From: Melioribacteraceae bacterium
GTDB lineage: Bacteria > Bacteroidota > Ignavibacteria > Ignavibacteriales > Melioribacteraceae
DNA length: 64,000 nucleotides
Direction: 5' to 3'
Assembly (NCBI GenBank): GCA_021647785.1
Contig: JAKIUC010000006.1
Coordinates: 1 to 64,000, forward strand
Every line of letters begins with the position of its first letter. Position 1 is the stretch's first letter. Both the position numbers and the translations under genes were made by a program. The notes below the pieces were generated by a model. It was not told the origin of the DNA, searched no databases, and saw nothing but the letters and a program-made list of their open reading frames with translations. Shown piece by piece: positions 16,462-25,956 of the stretch.

Positions 16462-16489
16462 CTTTTCACTTTTCACTTTTCACTTTTAA
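16462..16489. repeat. Short tandem repeat, CTTTTCA unit
   Basis: The 7-base unit CTTTTCA is repeated three times, followed by a partial fourth copy. It lies in the 222-bp gap between the divergent kinase and tex genes, about 60 bp before the tex start. It could vary in copy number. Confidence 0.7.
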
Positions 16490-16552
16490 TCTTTTTCAAG
16501 TAGATATTCTAGTTTATTATTTTAAACTTGTTCTTTCAAATATTAAGGCATT

Positions 16553-18721
16553 ATGGATATTCAAAAACAAATAGCAGCGGAATTAAATTTAGAAGAATCT
16601 CAAGTTAAAAGTGCGGCGGAACTTTTTGCAGAAGATGCAACGGTACCCTTTATTTCCCGCTATAGAAAAGAGAAAACAGGCGGGTTGGATGAAGACCAGC
16701 TTAGAGATATTGAAGATAAATTAAATTATTATCAATTACTTGAAGATAGAAAAGAATCGATACTTAAAAGCATTGAAGAGCAAGGCAAACTTACTGACGA
16801 ATTAAAAGAGAAAATTGTTTCCTCTATTCGGTTGCGAGAGATTGAGGATTTGTATCTTCCGTATAAAAGAAAAAGAAAAACTCGCGGAACAGTTGCAAAA
16901 GCAAAAGGCTTAGAACCTTTGGCGTTATTGATGATTAACACTCCAAATTATGAGGATGATTTTGATGCAGAGATTGAAAAATATATTGATGCTGAAAAAG
17001 GTGTAAATACTCCAGCCGAAGCAGTGCAGGGCGCTAAAGATATAATTGCAGAAATGATTAGTGATGATGCCGATGTTCGAGAAGCAGTGCGTAACGAGTT
17101 GCTTGACCACTCAACGGTTGCATCGCTTAAAGCGAAAACTCCTCCAAAAGAAACAGAGAGGAAAAAAGATGTTTACGATATTTATCACGATTTTAAAATA
17201 GAGATAACCCGAATAAAACCGTATCAATTATTGGCTATTAACAGAGGTGAGAAAGAGGGTTTTATAAAGGTTAACCTTGGCTTTAATAAGGATTCTCTCC
17301 TTTCAATTATTACTGAAACGTATTTTAAATTCTCCAATAGTGCATTTATGGATTTACTTGATGAAGCTGTTGATGATTCTTTTTCGCGGTTAGTTTTTCC
17401 ATCCATTGAAAGAGAAGTGCGAAATTACCTTATAGAGGTTGCGGATAGGCACGCCATCGATATTTTCACATCCAATTTACGCCAACTTCTTTTGCAGCCG
17501 CCTTTAATGAATAAAATAATTATGGGAATTGATCCGGGATTTGTATCTGGTTCAAAAATTGCAATTATAGATGTAACAGGAAAATATTTGGAGGGCGATA
17601 CAATCTACCCGCACCCGCCCCAACGCCGCACAGAAGATTCAAAAAGAACGATTTTGGCTTTCATCAAAAAACACAATGTTGAGTTAATTGCAATTGGTAA
17701 TGGAACAGCAAGTAGAGAAACAGAATTGCTGGTTGCTAATATTATTAAAGAAAATAATTTGAGTTGTCATTACTTAATTGTCAGTGAAGCTGGGGCTTCG
17801 GTCTATTCGGCATCCCCTATTGCAAAACAAGAGTTTCCTGATTTGGAAGCCTCGCAGCGAGGGAATATTTCAATTGCACGCCGTGTGTTAGACCCGCTTG
17901 CTGAGCTTGTAAAGATTGATGCAAAGTCAATTGGTGTTGGATTATATCAGCACGATGTTGACCAAAAGCAGCTCCGCAAAAATTTGGATGATGTAGTTGA
18001 TAGTTGTGTAAATTATGTTGGTGTTGATGTTAATACTGCCTCAGCCCCTTTACTGACATATGTTTCCGGGTTGAACAAACGACTTGCCGAAAATGTTGTA
18101 AAATATAGAGAAGAAAATGGAGAGTTTAAAAACAGAAATGAATTATTAAGTGTTACAGGAATTGGTGCAAAATCATTTGAGCAATCTGCGGGATTCCTAA
18201 AAATTAGGAATGGAGAGAACCCGCTTGATAACACATTTATTCATCCTGAGAGTTATAACGCAACAGAGAAACTATTTAAACTTGTAGGAACATCAAACAG
18301 TGAAATAGAAAAATCTAGCCATACAATAAAATCATTTGTGGAAAGAAGCGGTACACTTAAAATTGCAGATAAACTCGGAGTTGGTGAGCCAACCTTAATA
18401 GATATTGTTGAAAACCTATTAAAACCTGGTCGCGATCCACGCGAAGAGATGCCCAAACCAATTCTGCGAAGTGATGTTTTAAAAATGGAGGATTTAACAG
18501 AGGGAATGACTTTGACAGGAACTGTAAGAAATGTTGTTGATTTTGGAGCCTTTGTTGATATTGGAGTAAAGCAAGATGGGTTGTTGCATATTTCTCAAAT
18601 TGCAAACAAATTTGTGAAAAACCCATTGGATTTATTGAACGTTGGGGATATTATTGATATTAGAATTATTGGCATTGATATTAAAAAAGGCAGAATTTCT
18701 CTAAGTATGAAAAGTGAATAA
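16553..18721 (+). CDS. tex: Tex, RNA-binding transcription accessory protein
   Basis: This 722-residue protein is homologous to Tex, a nucleic-acid-binding protein tied to transcription. Domains in order: the helical Tex N-terminus (AELNLEESQVKSAAELF, FISRYRKEKTGGLDEDQLRD), a YqgF/RNase H-like domain from about residue 323 (IMGIDPGFVSGSKIAIID), helix-hairpin-helix motifs (LLTYVSGLNKRLAENVVKYR; LLSVTGIGAKSFEQ), and a C-terminal S1 domain (MTLTGTVRNVVDFGAFVDIG, then DGLLHISQIA). Length is slightly below that of E. coli Tex, and all parts are present. Confidence 0.96.
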   Translation: MDIQKQIAAELNLEESQVKSAAELFAEDATVPFISRYRKEKTGGLDEDQLRDIEDKLNYYQLLEDRKESILKSIEEQGKLTDELKEKIVSSIRLREIEDLYLPYKRKRKTRGTVAKAKGLEPLALLMINTPNYEDDFDAEIEKYIDAEKGVNTPAEAVQGAKDIIAEMISDDADVREAVRNELLDHSTVASLKAKTPPKETERKKDVYDIYHDFKIEITRIKPYQLLAINRGEKEGFIKVNLGFNKDSLLSIITETYFKFSNSAFMDLLDEAVDDSFSRLVFPSIEREVRNYLIEVADRHAIDIFTSNLRQLLLQPPLMNKIIMGIDPGFVSGSKIAIIDVTGKYLEGDTIYPHPPQRRTEDSKRTILAFIKKHNVELIAIGNGTASRETELLVANIIKENNLSCHYLIVSEAGASVYSASPIAKQEFPDLEASQRGNISIARRVLDPLAELVKIDAKSIGVGLYQHDVDQKQLRKNLDDVVDSCVNYVGVDVNTASAPLLTYVSGLNKRLAENVVKYREENGEFKNRNELLSVTGIGAKSFEQSAGFLKIRNGENPLDNTFIHPESYNATEKLFKLVGTSNSEIEKSSHTIKSFVERSGTLKIADKLGVGEPTLIDIVENLLKPGRDPREEMPKPILRSDVLKMEDLTEGMTLTGTVRNVVDFGAFVDIGVKQDGLLHISQIANKFVKNPLDLLNVGDIIDIRIIGIDIKKGRISLSMKSE

Positions 18722-18833
18722 GATATTTTTTATTGATAAAAATTTGTATTTTGTGATGTGGGGTACGGGAACTTATTGTTACTTATTATATATTAAATTT
18801 TGCTTAAATTAATAATTGATAAAAATAGAGTTT

Positions 18834-19592
18834 ATGGAAGTTCAAGAAAAAATAAATAAAACTATTTTAGAAAAAGGAGCCGCTTACTTAGTGCTAATAG
18901 ATCCTGATGAAATAAGTGGTGAAAGATTAATAAACTTTGTTCACCATTGTGAAAAATCGGGAGTGGATGGCTTTTTAGTTGGCGGTAGTTTAATGATGTC
19001 AGATATTTTGGATGATGTTCTTGAAACAATTTCGTCTGTAAGCTCACTTCCATCAATATTGTTTCCTGGCAGCGTAAGTCAGATATCTTCAAAAGCAGAT
19101 GCCATTCTTTTTATATCCTTGATTAGTGGTAGAAACGCAGAGCATCTAATAGGAACGCATGTTATAGCTGCACCAATAGTAAAAAAATGTGGTGTTGAAC
19201 CGATATCAACTGGTTATATGTTGATTGAATCTGGAAGCAAAACAACCGCCGAATATATGAGCGGAAGCTCTCCAATTCCAAGAAACAAACCTGAAATTGC
19301 CACCGCAACAGCATTAGCTGCGGAATATCTTGGGATGAACTTTGTTTATCTTGAGGGTGGTTCGGGAGCGGAAAAATCTGTTCCAAACGAAATGGTTAAA
19401 ATGGTTTCTTCTGCACTATCAATTCCGGTAATAGTTGGTGGTGGAATTAGAGATAGTAAAACAGCACGAGAGAAAGTAGAGAACGGGGCGAGCGTTGTTA
19501 TTACTGGTAATTTCTTTGAGGATGATAACAATTGGCATTTAGTTAAAGAATTTGCAGATGCCATTCATGTAAAAGAAACGGTTGTAGTTTAA
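18834..19592 (+). CDS. Geranylgeranylglyceryl/heptaprenylglyceryl phosphate synthase family protein
   Basis: This 252-residue TIM-barrel enzyme of the PcrB/GGGP synthase family joins a polyprenyl diphosphate to glycerol-1-phosphate, forming an ether lipid precursor. Motifs: LVLIDPDE at strand 1, GVDGFLVGGSL, LFPGSVSQISSKADAILFIS, the family block NFVYLEGGSGAEKSVP, and the phosphate loop VIVGGGIRDSKTARE followed by VVITGNFFED. The start ATG 18834 is preferred over an upstream TTG (18816). Bacteroidota-type members of this family are known; the natural product in this organism cannot be read from the sequence. Confidence 0.88.
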   Translation: MEVQEKINKTILEKGAAYLVLIDPDEISGERLINFVHHCEKSGVDGFLVGGSLMMSDILDDVLETISSVSSLPSILFPGSVSQISSKADAILFISLISGRNAEHLIGTHVIAAPIVKKCGVEPISTGYMLIESGSKTTAEYMSGSSPIPRNKPEIATATALAAEYLGMNFVYLEGGSGAEKSVPNEMVKMVSSALSIPVIVGGGIRDSKTAREKVENGASVVITGNFFEDDNNWHLVKEFADAIHVKETVVV

Positions 19593-19598
19593 TCAAAC

Positions 19599-20870
19599 CT
19601 ACCCTAAATTATTTTTAACCAATTTTTCAATCTTATTGTGATTTGCAGAATCAGTTTTAAATATCATTTCAACTTTATCATCAACATACTCTGTGCTAAG
19701 TACATCAGCAATTTCATGAATTTGAGCAATGAGTTTTGATTGAGTCATACTCAGAACAATCCTTTTTTCTTTATGGTTGTTTTCGTAAAGTTCGAGAAGT
19801 TTCTCTCTAACTTCAGTAATATTTATTCCACGATGGGCAGAAATTAAAATAGAATTATCATATTTGTTTTTAACGTAACTGATTCTATCCTTATCATCCA
19901 AGACATCAATTTTGTTGAATAGTTTTATTTGTGTCTTATCGGTACAGCCAAGCTCCTCAAGGGTTTCATTAACAACCCGAATGTGGTCTTCATAAAATGG
20001 ATGAGAGATGTCTATCACATGAATTATTATATCAGCCTCTTTAACAACATTTAATGTAGTTTTAAAAGAGGCAACCAAATTATGCGGAAGCTTTCTTATA
20101 AAACCAACAGTATCACTAATTAAAACATTTTTGTTTTTCTCTATTTCAAACGAGCGTGTTGTAGAATCAAGCGTTGCAAAGAGTTTGTTTTCAGCAAGCA
20201 CATCTGCATCTGTTAAAAGATTAATAAGAGTTGATTTTCCAGCATTAGTATAACCAACAAGAGAAGCTGTAAGAAAATCTTGCCGCTTCATGCTTTTGGT
20301 TTTATTTTGGTTTTCAATTTTACGCAGCAGCTCTTTGAGCTTACTAATTCTTGTTCTAATTAATCTTCTGTCTGTTTCTATCTGAGTTTCACCAGGACCT
20401 TTAGTGCCAATGCCACCATGCTGTTTCGATAGGTGAGTCCATGCACGAGTTAACCGTGGAAGCATATATTGCAATTGTGCTAACTCTACCTGAGTCTTTG
20501 CCTGTTTTGTTTTTGCATGTGAAGCAAAGATGTCAAGAATTAAACCACTGCGGTCAAGAATTTTTCTATCCAAAAGCTTTTCAAGATTACGAACTTGGGT
20601 TGGAGACAAATCGGCATCAAAAATAATTAGAACTATATCATTTAACTTAACCAATTCAGCCAACTCCTCAGCTTTTCCCTTGCCGACATAATGGGCTTTG
20701 TCAGGTGTTGGTCTATCTTGAATTACTTTTAAAATAGTTTCAGCACCAGCAGTATCAGCAAGCATCTCTAATTCATTAAGGTGTTCCTCAACAAGATGTT
20801 TTGTTTCGTTCTTCAATTTTAGAGAAACCAACATTGCTCTCTCTAAAATAGTTTCTTTTCTATCTAACAT
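19599..20870 (-). CDS. hflX: GTPase HflX
   Basis: This 423-residue ribosome-associated GTPase splits stalled ribosomes under stress. It has the HflX N-terminal domain (IVLIIFDADLSPTQVRNLEK-type segment, then LDRSGLILDIFASHAKTKQA), the glycine-rich linker (GGIGTKGPGETQIETDRRLI), and the G domain: G1 GYTNAGKS near residue 205, G3 DTVGF, and G4 NKID. It ends 7 bp from the convergent GGGP synthase gene. The BatA-like gene lies 7 bp upstream on the same strand. Confidence 0.95.
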   Translation of the reverse strand: MLDRKETILERAMLVSLKLKNETKHLVEEHLNELEMLADTAGAETILKVIQDRPTPDKAHYVGKGKAEELAELVKLNDIVLIIFDADLSPTQVRNLEKLLDRKILDRSGLILDIFASHAKTKQAKTQVELAQLQYMLPRLTRAWTHLSKQHGGIGTKGPGETQIETDRRLIRTRISKLKELLRKIENQNKTKSMKRQDFLTASLVGYTNAGKSTLINLLTDADVLAENKLFATLDSTTRSFEIEKNKNVLISDTVGFIRKLPHNLVASFKTTLNVVKEADIIIHVIDISHPFYEDHIRVVNETLEELGCTDKTQIKLFNKIDVLDDKDRISYVKNKYDNSILISAHRGINITEVREKLLELYENNHKEKRIVLSMTQSKLIAQIHEIADVLSTEYVDDKVEMIFKTDSANHNKIEKLVKNNLG

Positions 20871-20877
20871 GTTTATC

Positions 20878-22947
20878 CTAATTTTCTATAGTAGCCAAAT
20901 CTTTTTTAGCGCTTCGTGCAATATACATTTCTAAAAGAGCAAGGAGAAGAGCAATTATCAAAAATAACTTCCAAAGCTCTGAACCATAACGAGCAGTGGT
21001 GATTTTTGAAATGTAATCATCCGATGGGATTATTTTTATGACACTGTTATTCAGCATCTCTAATTGATCTGCAAATTTATCCTGTGAAATTTTTTCAAAA
21101 TTTGATTCAAGCGGATTTACATTTACACTCTTTACATCCAATAGCTCAGAGCTGGAGTAAAACATGTAAGTTCCAACGGTGCTGCTGTTTTTATATTTTA
21201 AATAATTTCCAGATTCAAAATCGTGATTGATGAACTCCGCAGTTTTATCAGGTTTAATAACTTTTATCTGAGCAGATTTTCTTTTTGAAACATTAACATC
21301 AATTTCATCCCCAGCAAACAACCTTTCGGTAGAATTAATGTTTGTATTCAAGTAACTTATTGAACGATTAATTAAGGGGGCAAAAATATTCTTCACAGGA
21401 AATGTTGACCATGTGAGCAAAGGACTTGTTCCAAAAAACAACACCTTGCCCTTACCAACTATATATTCGCTTAGGAAAGGAGAGCCATCTTGCAGCAGAA
21501 TAATAGAACGCCCACTACTTGAAATATTAAACTTCAAATATTTATAAATTTGTGGAGATTCAATCTCATGTTTGTTGTCAGCAAATAGTCCTGCAAAGAT
21601 TGGGTGCTTATAATCAATGCTCTCAAATTCAATAGCAGAAGTTGCATCACTTAACTTAACAACACTCTTTGTTTGCGGAAGATTTAAGGAGAGCAATAAT
21701 TTGTTAAAGTCAGACAAAATAAAACCATCACCCGGAAAGAGAAGCACACTACCGCCGCTGTTTATATAGCTGTTAAGGTTTTCCGAATACTCATACAGTT
21801 CAGACCCAATAACCACAACAGTATTGTAGTCACTCAAGTTTGTGTTCATAAAATCATTTGGATGAATCTCTTTAATCTTAAACTTGGTGTTCTTGCTCGT
21901 GCTTAATGCAGCCCTTATAAATTTTGATTCTCCTTTTACACTACTCACAATTAGCAGGCTAATATCGGAGGGAACAAAAAAGTGGGAATAAAAACTATTG
22001 TCATGCTCAATAGCGTCATCCTCAATTGTAGAGAGAACCTCAACTAATCCAGTGTTTTCAATGGTGGCTTGAAAATTAATCTGGATAGTTCCATTATTTA
22101 AAACAGAAAAGTTTTTTTGAGCTACTCGGTTATTATTTAAAAAGAGCGAAACTAATTTATCAACCTCATTTATACTGCTGGTCGTTTTTATTTCTGAAGT
22201 TATAGTAATCTCTTTGTTGAGTTCAAAAATCTGATTATTAAAAAACGTATTGGTTATGGAATAGTTCTGGATTTGATTTTCGCCAAAATTGAAAAGATAG
22301 AATTTTGCATTTTTAATTTTAAGATTAAAATTGGTTGAATCTTTTTCAAGGAATGTGCTCTTCTGAAAATCAGAAAAGATAAAAACTTCTTTATTAAAGT
22401 TGTTGGATGTGTTTAGAATTTGAGAAGCAATTTTAAGTGATTTAACAAACGGTTTTGTAACAGAGGAAACATCAACATTTTCAATTTCTTTAAACGATTT
22501 GAAAGTATTAACCTCTTTGCTCAATTCGGATGTTAAGATAAGAAAGAGATCGTCACCACTTTGAAAGTTAGACATGATGTTTTTAATTTGTTCTTTTGCT
22601 TGATTTAAATAGGAGCCATTGGCGTCTATTACCGACATGCTAAATGAATTATCCAAAATAAAGACGGCGGTGGTTTTAGCCTTTGACCCCACTGAGGCAA
22701 GGGTTGTGGACTCCAGCGTAGGGCGGGCAAAGGAAGCAACAAGAAATAAAATTATCAATATTCTTAGAAGCAGCAAAAGCAGTTGCTTAATTTTAATCTT
22801 TCTAATTTTAGACTTTTGTAATTCCTTAAGAAAAGCAAGAGTGCTGAACTCAATTTTTTTAATTTTACGCAAGTTCAGAAAATGTAAAACTATCGGAATT
22901 GATGCAGCTAAAAGTCCGAAAAGAATTGTTGGGTTAAGAAAAATCAT
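20878..22947 (-). CDS. BatA-domain / vWA membrane protein
   Basis: This 689-residue protein starts with the BatA N-terminal domain: a first helix (LNPTILFGLLAASIPIVLHF), the basic NLRKIKKIEFSTLAFLKELQ segment and a second helix (LLLLLLRILIILFLVASFAR). A von Willebrand A-like domain follows (AVFILDNSFSMS, the DxSxS metal site), then a large extracytoplasmic region with a GATase-like segment (GGSVLLFPGDG) and a C-terminal anchor (LWKLFLIIALLLALLEMYIA). Such proteins are common in Bacteroidota, often near Bat genes or the MoxR ATPase, which are not here. The role is probably envelope stress, by family inference. Confidence 0.85.
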   Translation of the reverse strand: MIFLNPTILFGLLAASIPIVLHFLNLRKIKKIEFSTLAFLKELQKSKIRKIKIKQLLLLLLRILIILFLVASFARPTLESTTLASVGSKAKTTAVFILDNSFSMSVIDANGSYLNQAKEQIKNIMSNFQSGDDLFLILTSELSKEVNTFKSFKEIENVDVSSVTKPFVKSLKIASQILNTSNNFNKEVFIFSDFQKSTFLEKDSTNFNLKIKNAKFYLFNFGENQIQNYSITNTFFNNQIFELNKEITITSEIKTTSSINEVDKLVSLFLNNNRVAQKNFSVLNNGTIQINFQATIENTGLVEVLSTIEDDAIEHDNSFYSHFFVPSDISLLIVSSVKGESKFIRAALSTSKNTKFKIKEIHPNDFMNTNLSDYNTVVVIGSELYEYSENLNSYINSGGSVLLFPGDGFILSDFNKLLLSLNLPQTKSVVKLSDATSAIEFESIDYKHPIFAGLFADNKHEIESPQIYKYLKFNISSSGRSIILLQDGSPFLSEYIVGKGKVLFFGTSPLLTWSTFPVKNIFAPLINRSISYLNTNINSTERLFAGDEIDVNVSKRKSAQIKVIKPDKTAEFINHDFESGNYLKYKNSSTVGTYMFYSSSELLDVKSVNVNPLESNFEKISQDKFADQLEMLNNSVIKIIPSDDYISKITTARYGSELWKLFLIIALLLALLEMYIARSAKKDLATIEN

Positions 22948-22961
22948 TAGATAAATTTGGC

Positions 22962-24305
22962 TTAGTCGTAAATTCGTTTGATATCAGTATTCTTAAAATA
23001 ATGAAGTAAAATAACATCGAAAGTAAATCCCATTTCACCCATTACTGCGGCGCCAATTTGGCATAGACCAACCCCATGACCCCAGCCAGAGCCAATTAAA
23101 ACAAACTTGGAAGGAACACCATCAATCTCTTTCCCTTTGTCCACAACAAACCCCGAACTATAAAGATGGCTTTCAGATAAAATTTTTCGTATCTCCAACT
23201 CCTTCCCAATAGTTAATACTTTGTTTGAACCAACAATTTTAAGTTTAATTAAACGACCAGAGTACCCACGCTCAATAGGAATTAAATCAATGATATTTCC
23301 AAAATCAATTCCTGAACGTTTTTTAATTATTGCAGAAATTTCTTCCTGAGTATATTCAACTCGCCAGCGATAAAAGTCTGTAGTGTCGCGGTCATAATCA
23401 ACTAATACTTGAGAAAGAATTCTTTCGTCTGTTGTGTTGCAGTATGCTGAGGGATTATTTCTAATCCATTTGTCAGCAGCGGCTTCTTTTCTTAAATCAA
23501 GTTCATATTCTTCCGGGTCATATTTGTAATCAACAACTTTTTGTAAATACGGGTGTTCTATTGGCTCCCAAACGTTTTCAAATGATTCTGAAATACCACC
23601 GCACGATTTTGAAAACCGAGTATCGCAAATTTTATCATCATATTTTAATACTATACCACGTGTTGAAGCAACAGCTTCTTGAGCATTATGTTCGGTGAGC
23701 TTAGTAATGCCTTGATATCGTTGGCAATGGTCATCGGCACAAACATCATACAGGGTGTGATCTTCTTTGTCGTACCATTTAATTAATTCGTTGTTTGTTT
23801 TAATTTCCGATTCATATTCTTGATTAGAGGCAATTATATCTTTGCTTTTGTCTGTTTGAGCAAGAAGCCAACTTCGAGAAATAATTGAATGAGCCTTGAG
23901 GAGTTCGTGTGAACTGGTGGCATTCATCTCGGAGGAAATAACACTAGTTAGATAACTTTCAATGGGAAGCACATTAACCGCAGTTAAAACGCCATCTTCA
24001 ATTAAAAACTTTAGTGAACCCTGGAACCGTTGATTCTCTTTTTGCTGCCAGTGGAAGTTTTTACCAATTAAAACCTCTCTTAAAAGAAACGTATTAGCTC
24101 CAATATCATCAGAGTAAAAAGTTGTGTTGTTTTCAACGGTATGGGTTTCAGAGTCATTAGAAATTGTAATAATATCATTTTCATATTTGGCTATATACTT
24201 TCCACTCCAGGGTTTTCCGTTACATGAACATTCAAAATCACCATGTAATTCAAAAGTGATTTCGTTGTTAGACATAATTGCAACACTAACATTAGGTTCG
24301 GTCAT
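22962..24305 (-). CDS. SpoIID/LytB-domain protein
   Basis: This 447-residue protein has the SpoIID domain found in lytic transglycosylases and amidase enhancers acting on peptidoglycan. Motifs: VLPIESYLTSVISSEMNATS, then LLKAHSIISRSWLLAQT (the conserved E and AR/SR block), VASTRGIVLKY, FSKSCGGISESFENVW, and the C-terminal GSGWGHGVGLCQIGAAVM. No signal peptide is visible at the N-terminus (MTEPNVSVAIMSNNEITFEL), unusual for an enzyme expected to act in the envelope. It follows a 90-bp gap from the cold-shock-like gene and precedes the BatA gene. Confidence 0.88.
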   Translation of the reverse strand: MTEPNVSVAIMSNNEITFELHGDFECSCNGKPWSGKYIAKYENDIITISNDSETHTVENNTTFYSDDIGANTFLLREVLIGKNFHWQQKENQRFQGSLKFLIEDGVLTAVNVLPIESYLTSVISSEMNATSSHELLKAHSIISRSWLLAQTDKSKDIIASNQEYESEIKTNNELIKWYDKEDHTLYDVCADDHCQRYQGITKLTEHNAQEAVASTRGIVLKYDDKICDTRFSKSCGGISESFENVWEPIEHPYLQKVVDYKYDPEEYELDLRKEAAADKWIRNNPSAYCNTTDERILSQVLVDYDRDTTDFYRWRVEYTQEEISAIIKKRSGIDFGNIIDLIPIERGYSGRLIKLKIVGSNKVLTIGKELEIRKILSESHLYSSGFVVDKGKEIDGVPSKFVLIGSGWGHGVGLCQIGAAVMGEMGFTFDVILLHYFKNTDIKRIYD

Positions 24306-24398
24306 ACTCTTCCTTCAAATTGTTCTTTTTTTTGGAAAACAAATATAATGATATGGAACTTAATATTGAAAAATATAGTGTAACTACTTAGCCAAAAA

Positions 24399-24944
24399 TT
24401 ATTTTTTACATATAACATGTTTAGCTTCAGAAAGACTTCTATCATTTAGCTCATCCAAAAAAGAAACAAGTTCTTTTAAAACGGTTTTTTCGTTATCCGA
24501 GATTAATTTTAATAAAATGTGTGGGTTTTTTTGAATCTTTTCAGAAGCAATAATATCGGAATAATTTTGCTCTGTAAGTTTATCTATTTTTCTTAGCTGA
24601 TTTAGAGCATCAATAATTTCAAATGGGTTTGTTTTCCCATCCTTCAACTCTAAAAGCAATCTACCAATAAAATCACTAATAAGATTTTCTGGCACATCTG
24701 CGGCATTCAACCAAATTTTATCAACTTTTCTTTTTCCATTAAATAGTTTGGAAGTATAAAAGACCGAAACCACACCACGCTTTAGGGTTGAAAGAGCTTC
24801 TCTTTTTTCCTCATCTTTAATTTTGGAAAAATGGAAGAAGACGTTTTCATAGTGGTATAGACTTGTAAGAAAACCAAATCCTTTTTCAAAAATTTTCTTT
24901 ACTCGGCAGAAGTCTAAAACTTTCTTTTCAATATTTCTGTTCAT
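24399..24944 (-). CDS. Cold-shock-domain-like protein with a helical C-terminal extension
   Basis: The protein, 181 residues from the chosen start, begins with a region resembling a cold-shock OB fold: VKKIFEKGFGFLTSLYHYEN (RNP1-like KGFGF) and NVFFHFSKI (RNP2-like VFFHF), then a basic strand ending KVDKIWLN. The C-terminal 110 residues are helical with no recognised family. The start at 24944 (MNRNIEKK) avoids overlap with the upstream racemase gene; an alternative start at 24992 would add 16 Lys-rich residues and overlap by 38 bp. A role in RNA binding is inferred from the motifs. Confidence 0.6.
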   Translation of the reverse strand: MNRNIEKKVLDFCRVKKIFEKGFGFLTSLYHYENVFFHFSKIKDEEKREALSTLKRGVVSVFYTSKLFNGKRKVDKIWLNAADVPENLISDFIGRLLLELKDGKTNPFEIIDALNQLRKIDKLTEQNYSDIIASEKIQKNPHILLKLISDNEKTVLKELVSFLDELNDRSLSEAKHVICKK

Positions 24945-24954
24945 ACTTTTGTTT

Positions 24955-25866
24955 TTATTTAATAGACTCTTTGCCGTTTTGCTCTTTGGCAAAAAGGTTT
25001 TTGATAAACTCGTAATTCCTCAATGCTGCCGTAGTCTTTGGAGAATTGGTTATTAAAATGTTTGACAATAATTCTATTTCACTCTTCTTTAATTCAACTT
25101 GGGAAACAACCTTAACCGCTACATTGCTATGGCTGTACAGTTTCTTTGTCTCTGCAAAAAGAAAATCGATCATTTTATTATTCGGATTTAGTATTTCAAA
25201 ATCACTTTTTAAATTATTATAAAATTCATTTGCGAATAGAGACTCACTATATCCATAGTGTGTGCAGCAAAATCCGACATGAGTTTTTTGTGGAATAGAA
25301 CCCAATTTCTTTACGGCTTCTTTCACAAATCTGTTTATAGAATTTTGAGTTTCAATACTATTGGGGTTATTTTGAATTTGAGTCTCTAAATTGGGACATG
25401 CTTGATTTATAATTTGTGCTTCATTAATTCCAAGTTTAATTAATTCATCCTTATAAACATTGGAGTTAATTGTTGTTGGTGTTCCAAAAAGAATTGTTTT
25501 TTCATCACTATTTTTAATGCTATTTCTAAAGAGATTAATTCCACAATCAAGAATACCTTTAATATTTATTTTGGAATTAGATGCGAACTCTGTATGTGGA
25601 AAAATTACTGAGAGGGTGTTGCATGCAATTAAAATTAGATCCGGATTGTAGTTTGCTTCAATAGAAGTTAACGCATTATTAAAGATTGTAACTTTTTCAG
25701 AAAAATCAATATTAGAATTATATCCATATTTGGAACTATAGAGGGAGTTAAAAAAAATCAATTCAGCACTTTCAAATATTGGTAGTTCGTTTAATCGTTT
25801 TTCTAATTCAGCAACAACCGAAAGCCCACCCAATCCAGAGTCTGTTATAACTATTCGCACATTCAA
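24955..25866 (-). CDS. murI: Glutamate racemase family protein
   Basis: This 303-residue Asp/Glu racemase makes D-glutamate for peptidoglycan. It has the MurI opening VITDSGLGGLSVV, the first catalytic cysteine in LILIACNTLSV near residue 83, and the second in VGFCCTHYGYSES near residue 200. Length is about 40 residues above typical MurI, and the segment after IACNT is more divergent than usual, so a paralogous racemase is possible. The gene lies 11 bp upstream of the cold-shock-like gene on the same strand. Confidence 0.8.
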   Translation of the reverse strand: MNVRIVITDSGLGGLSVVAELEKRLNELPIFESAELIFFNSLYSSKYGYNSNIDFSEKVTIFNNALTSIEANYNPDLILIACNTLSVIFPHTEFASNSKINIKGILDCGINLFRNSIKNSDEKTILFGTPTTINSNVYKDELIKLGINEAQIINQACPNLETQIQNNPNSIETQNSINRFVKEAVKKLGSIPQKTHVGFCCTHYGYSESLFANEFYNNLKSDFEILNPNNKMIDFLFAETKKLYSHSNVAVKVVSQVELKKSEIELLSNILITNSPKTTAALRNYEFIKNLFAKEQNGKESIK

Positions 25867-25956
25867 CCGTCAAATTATTTACTTTACAATATTACTCTTT
25901 TTAGTTATAAATAAATGTGCTATTATTAAAAATTGATTCTCGACAGGAAATATAAA

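Noticed and set aside
16462-16489. Phase-variable switch at the 7-bp tandem repeat
   Set aside because: The repeat is short, outside any reading frame, and about 60 bp before the housekeeping tex gene. No evidence of switching.
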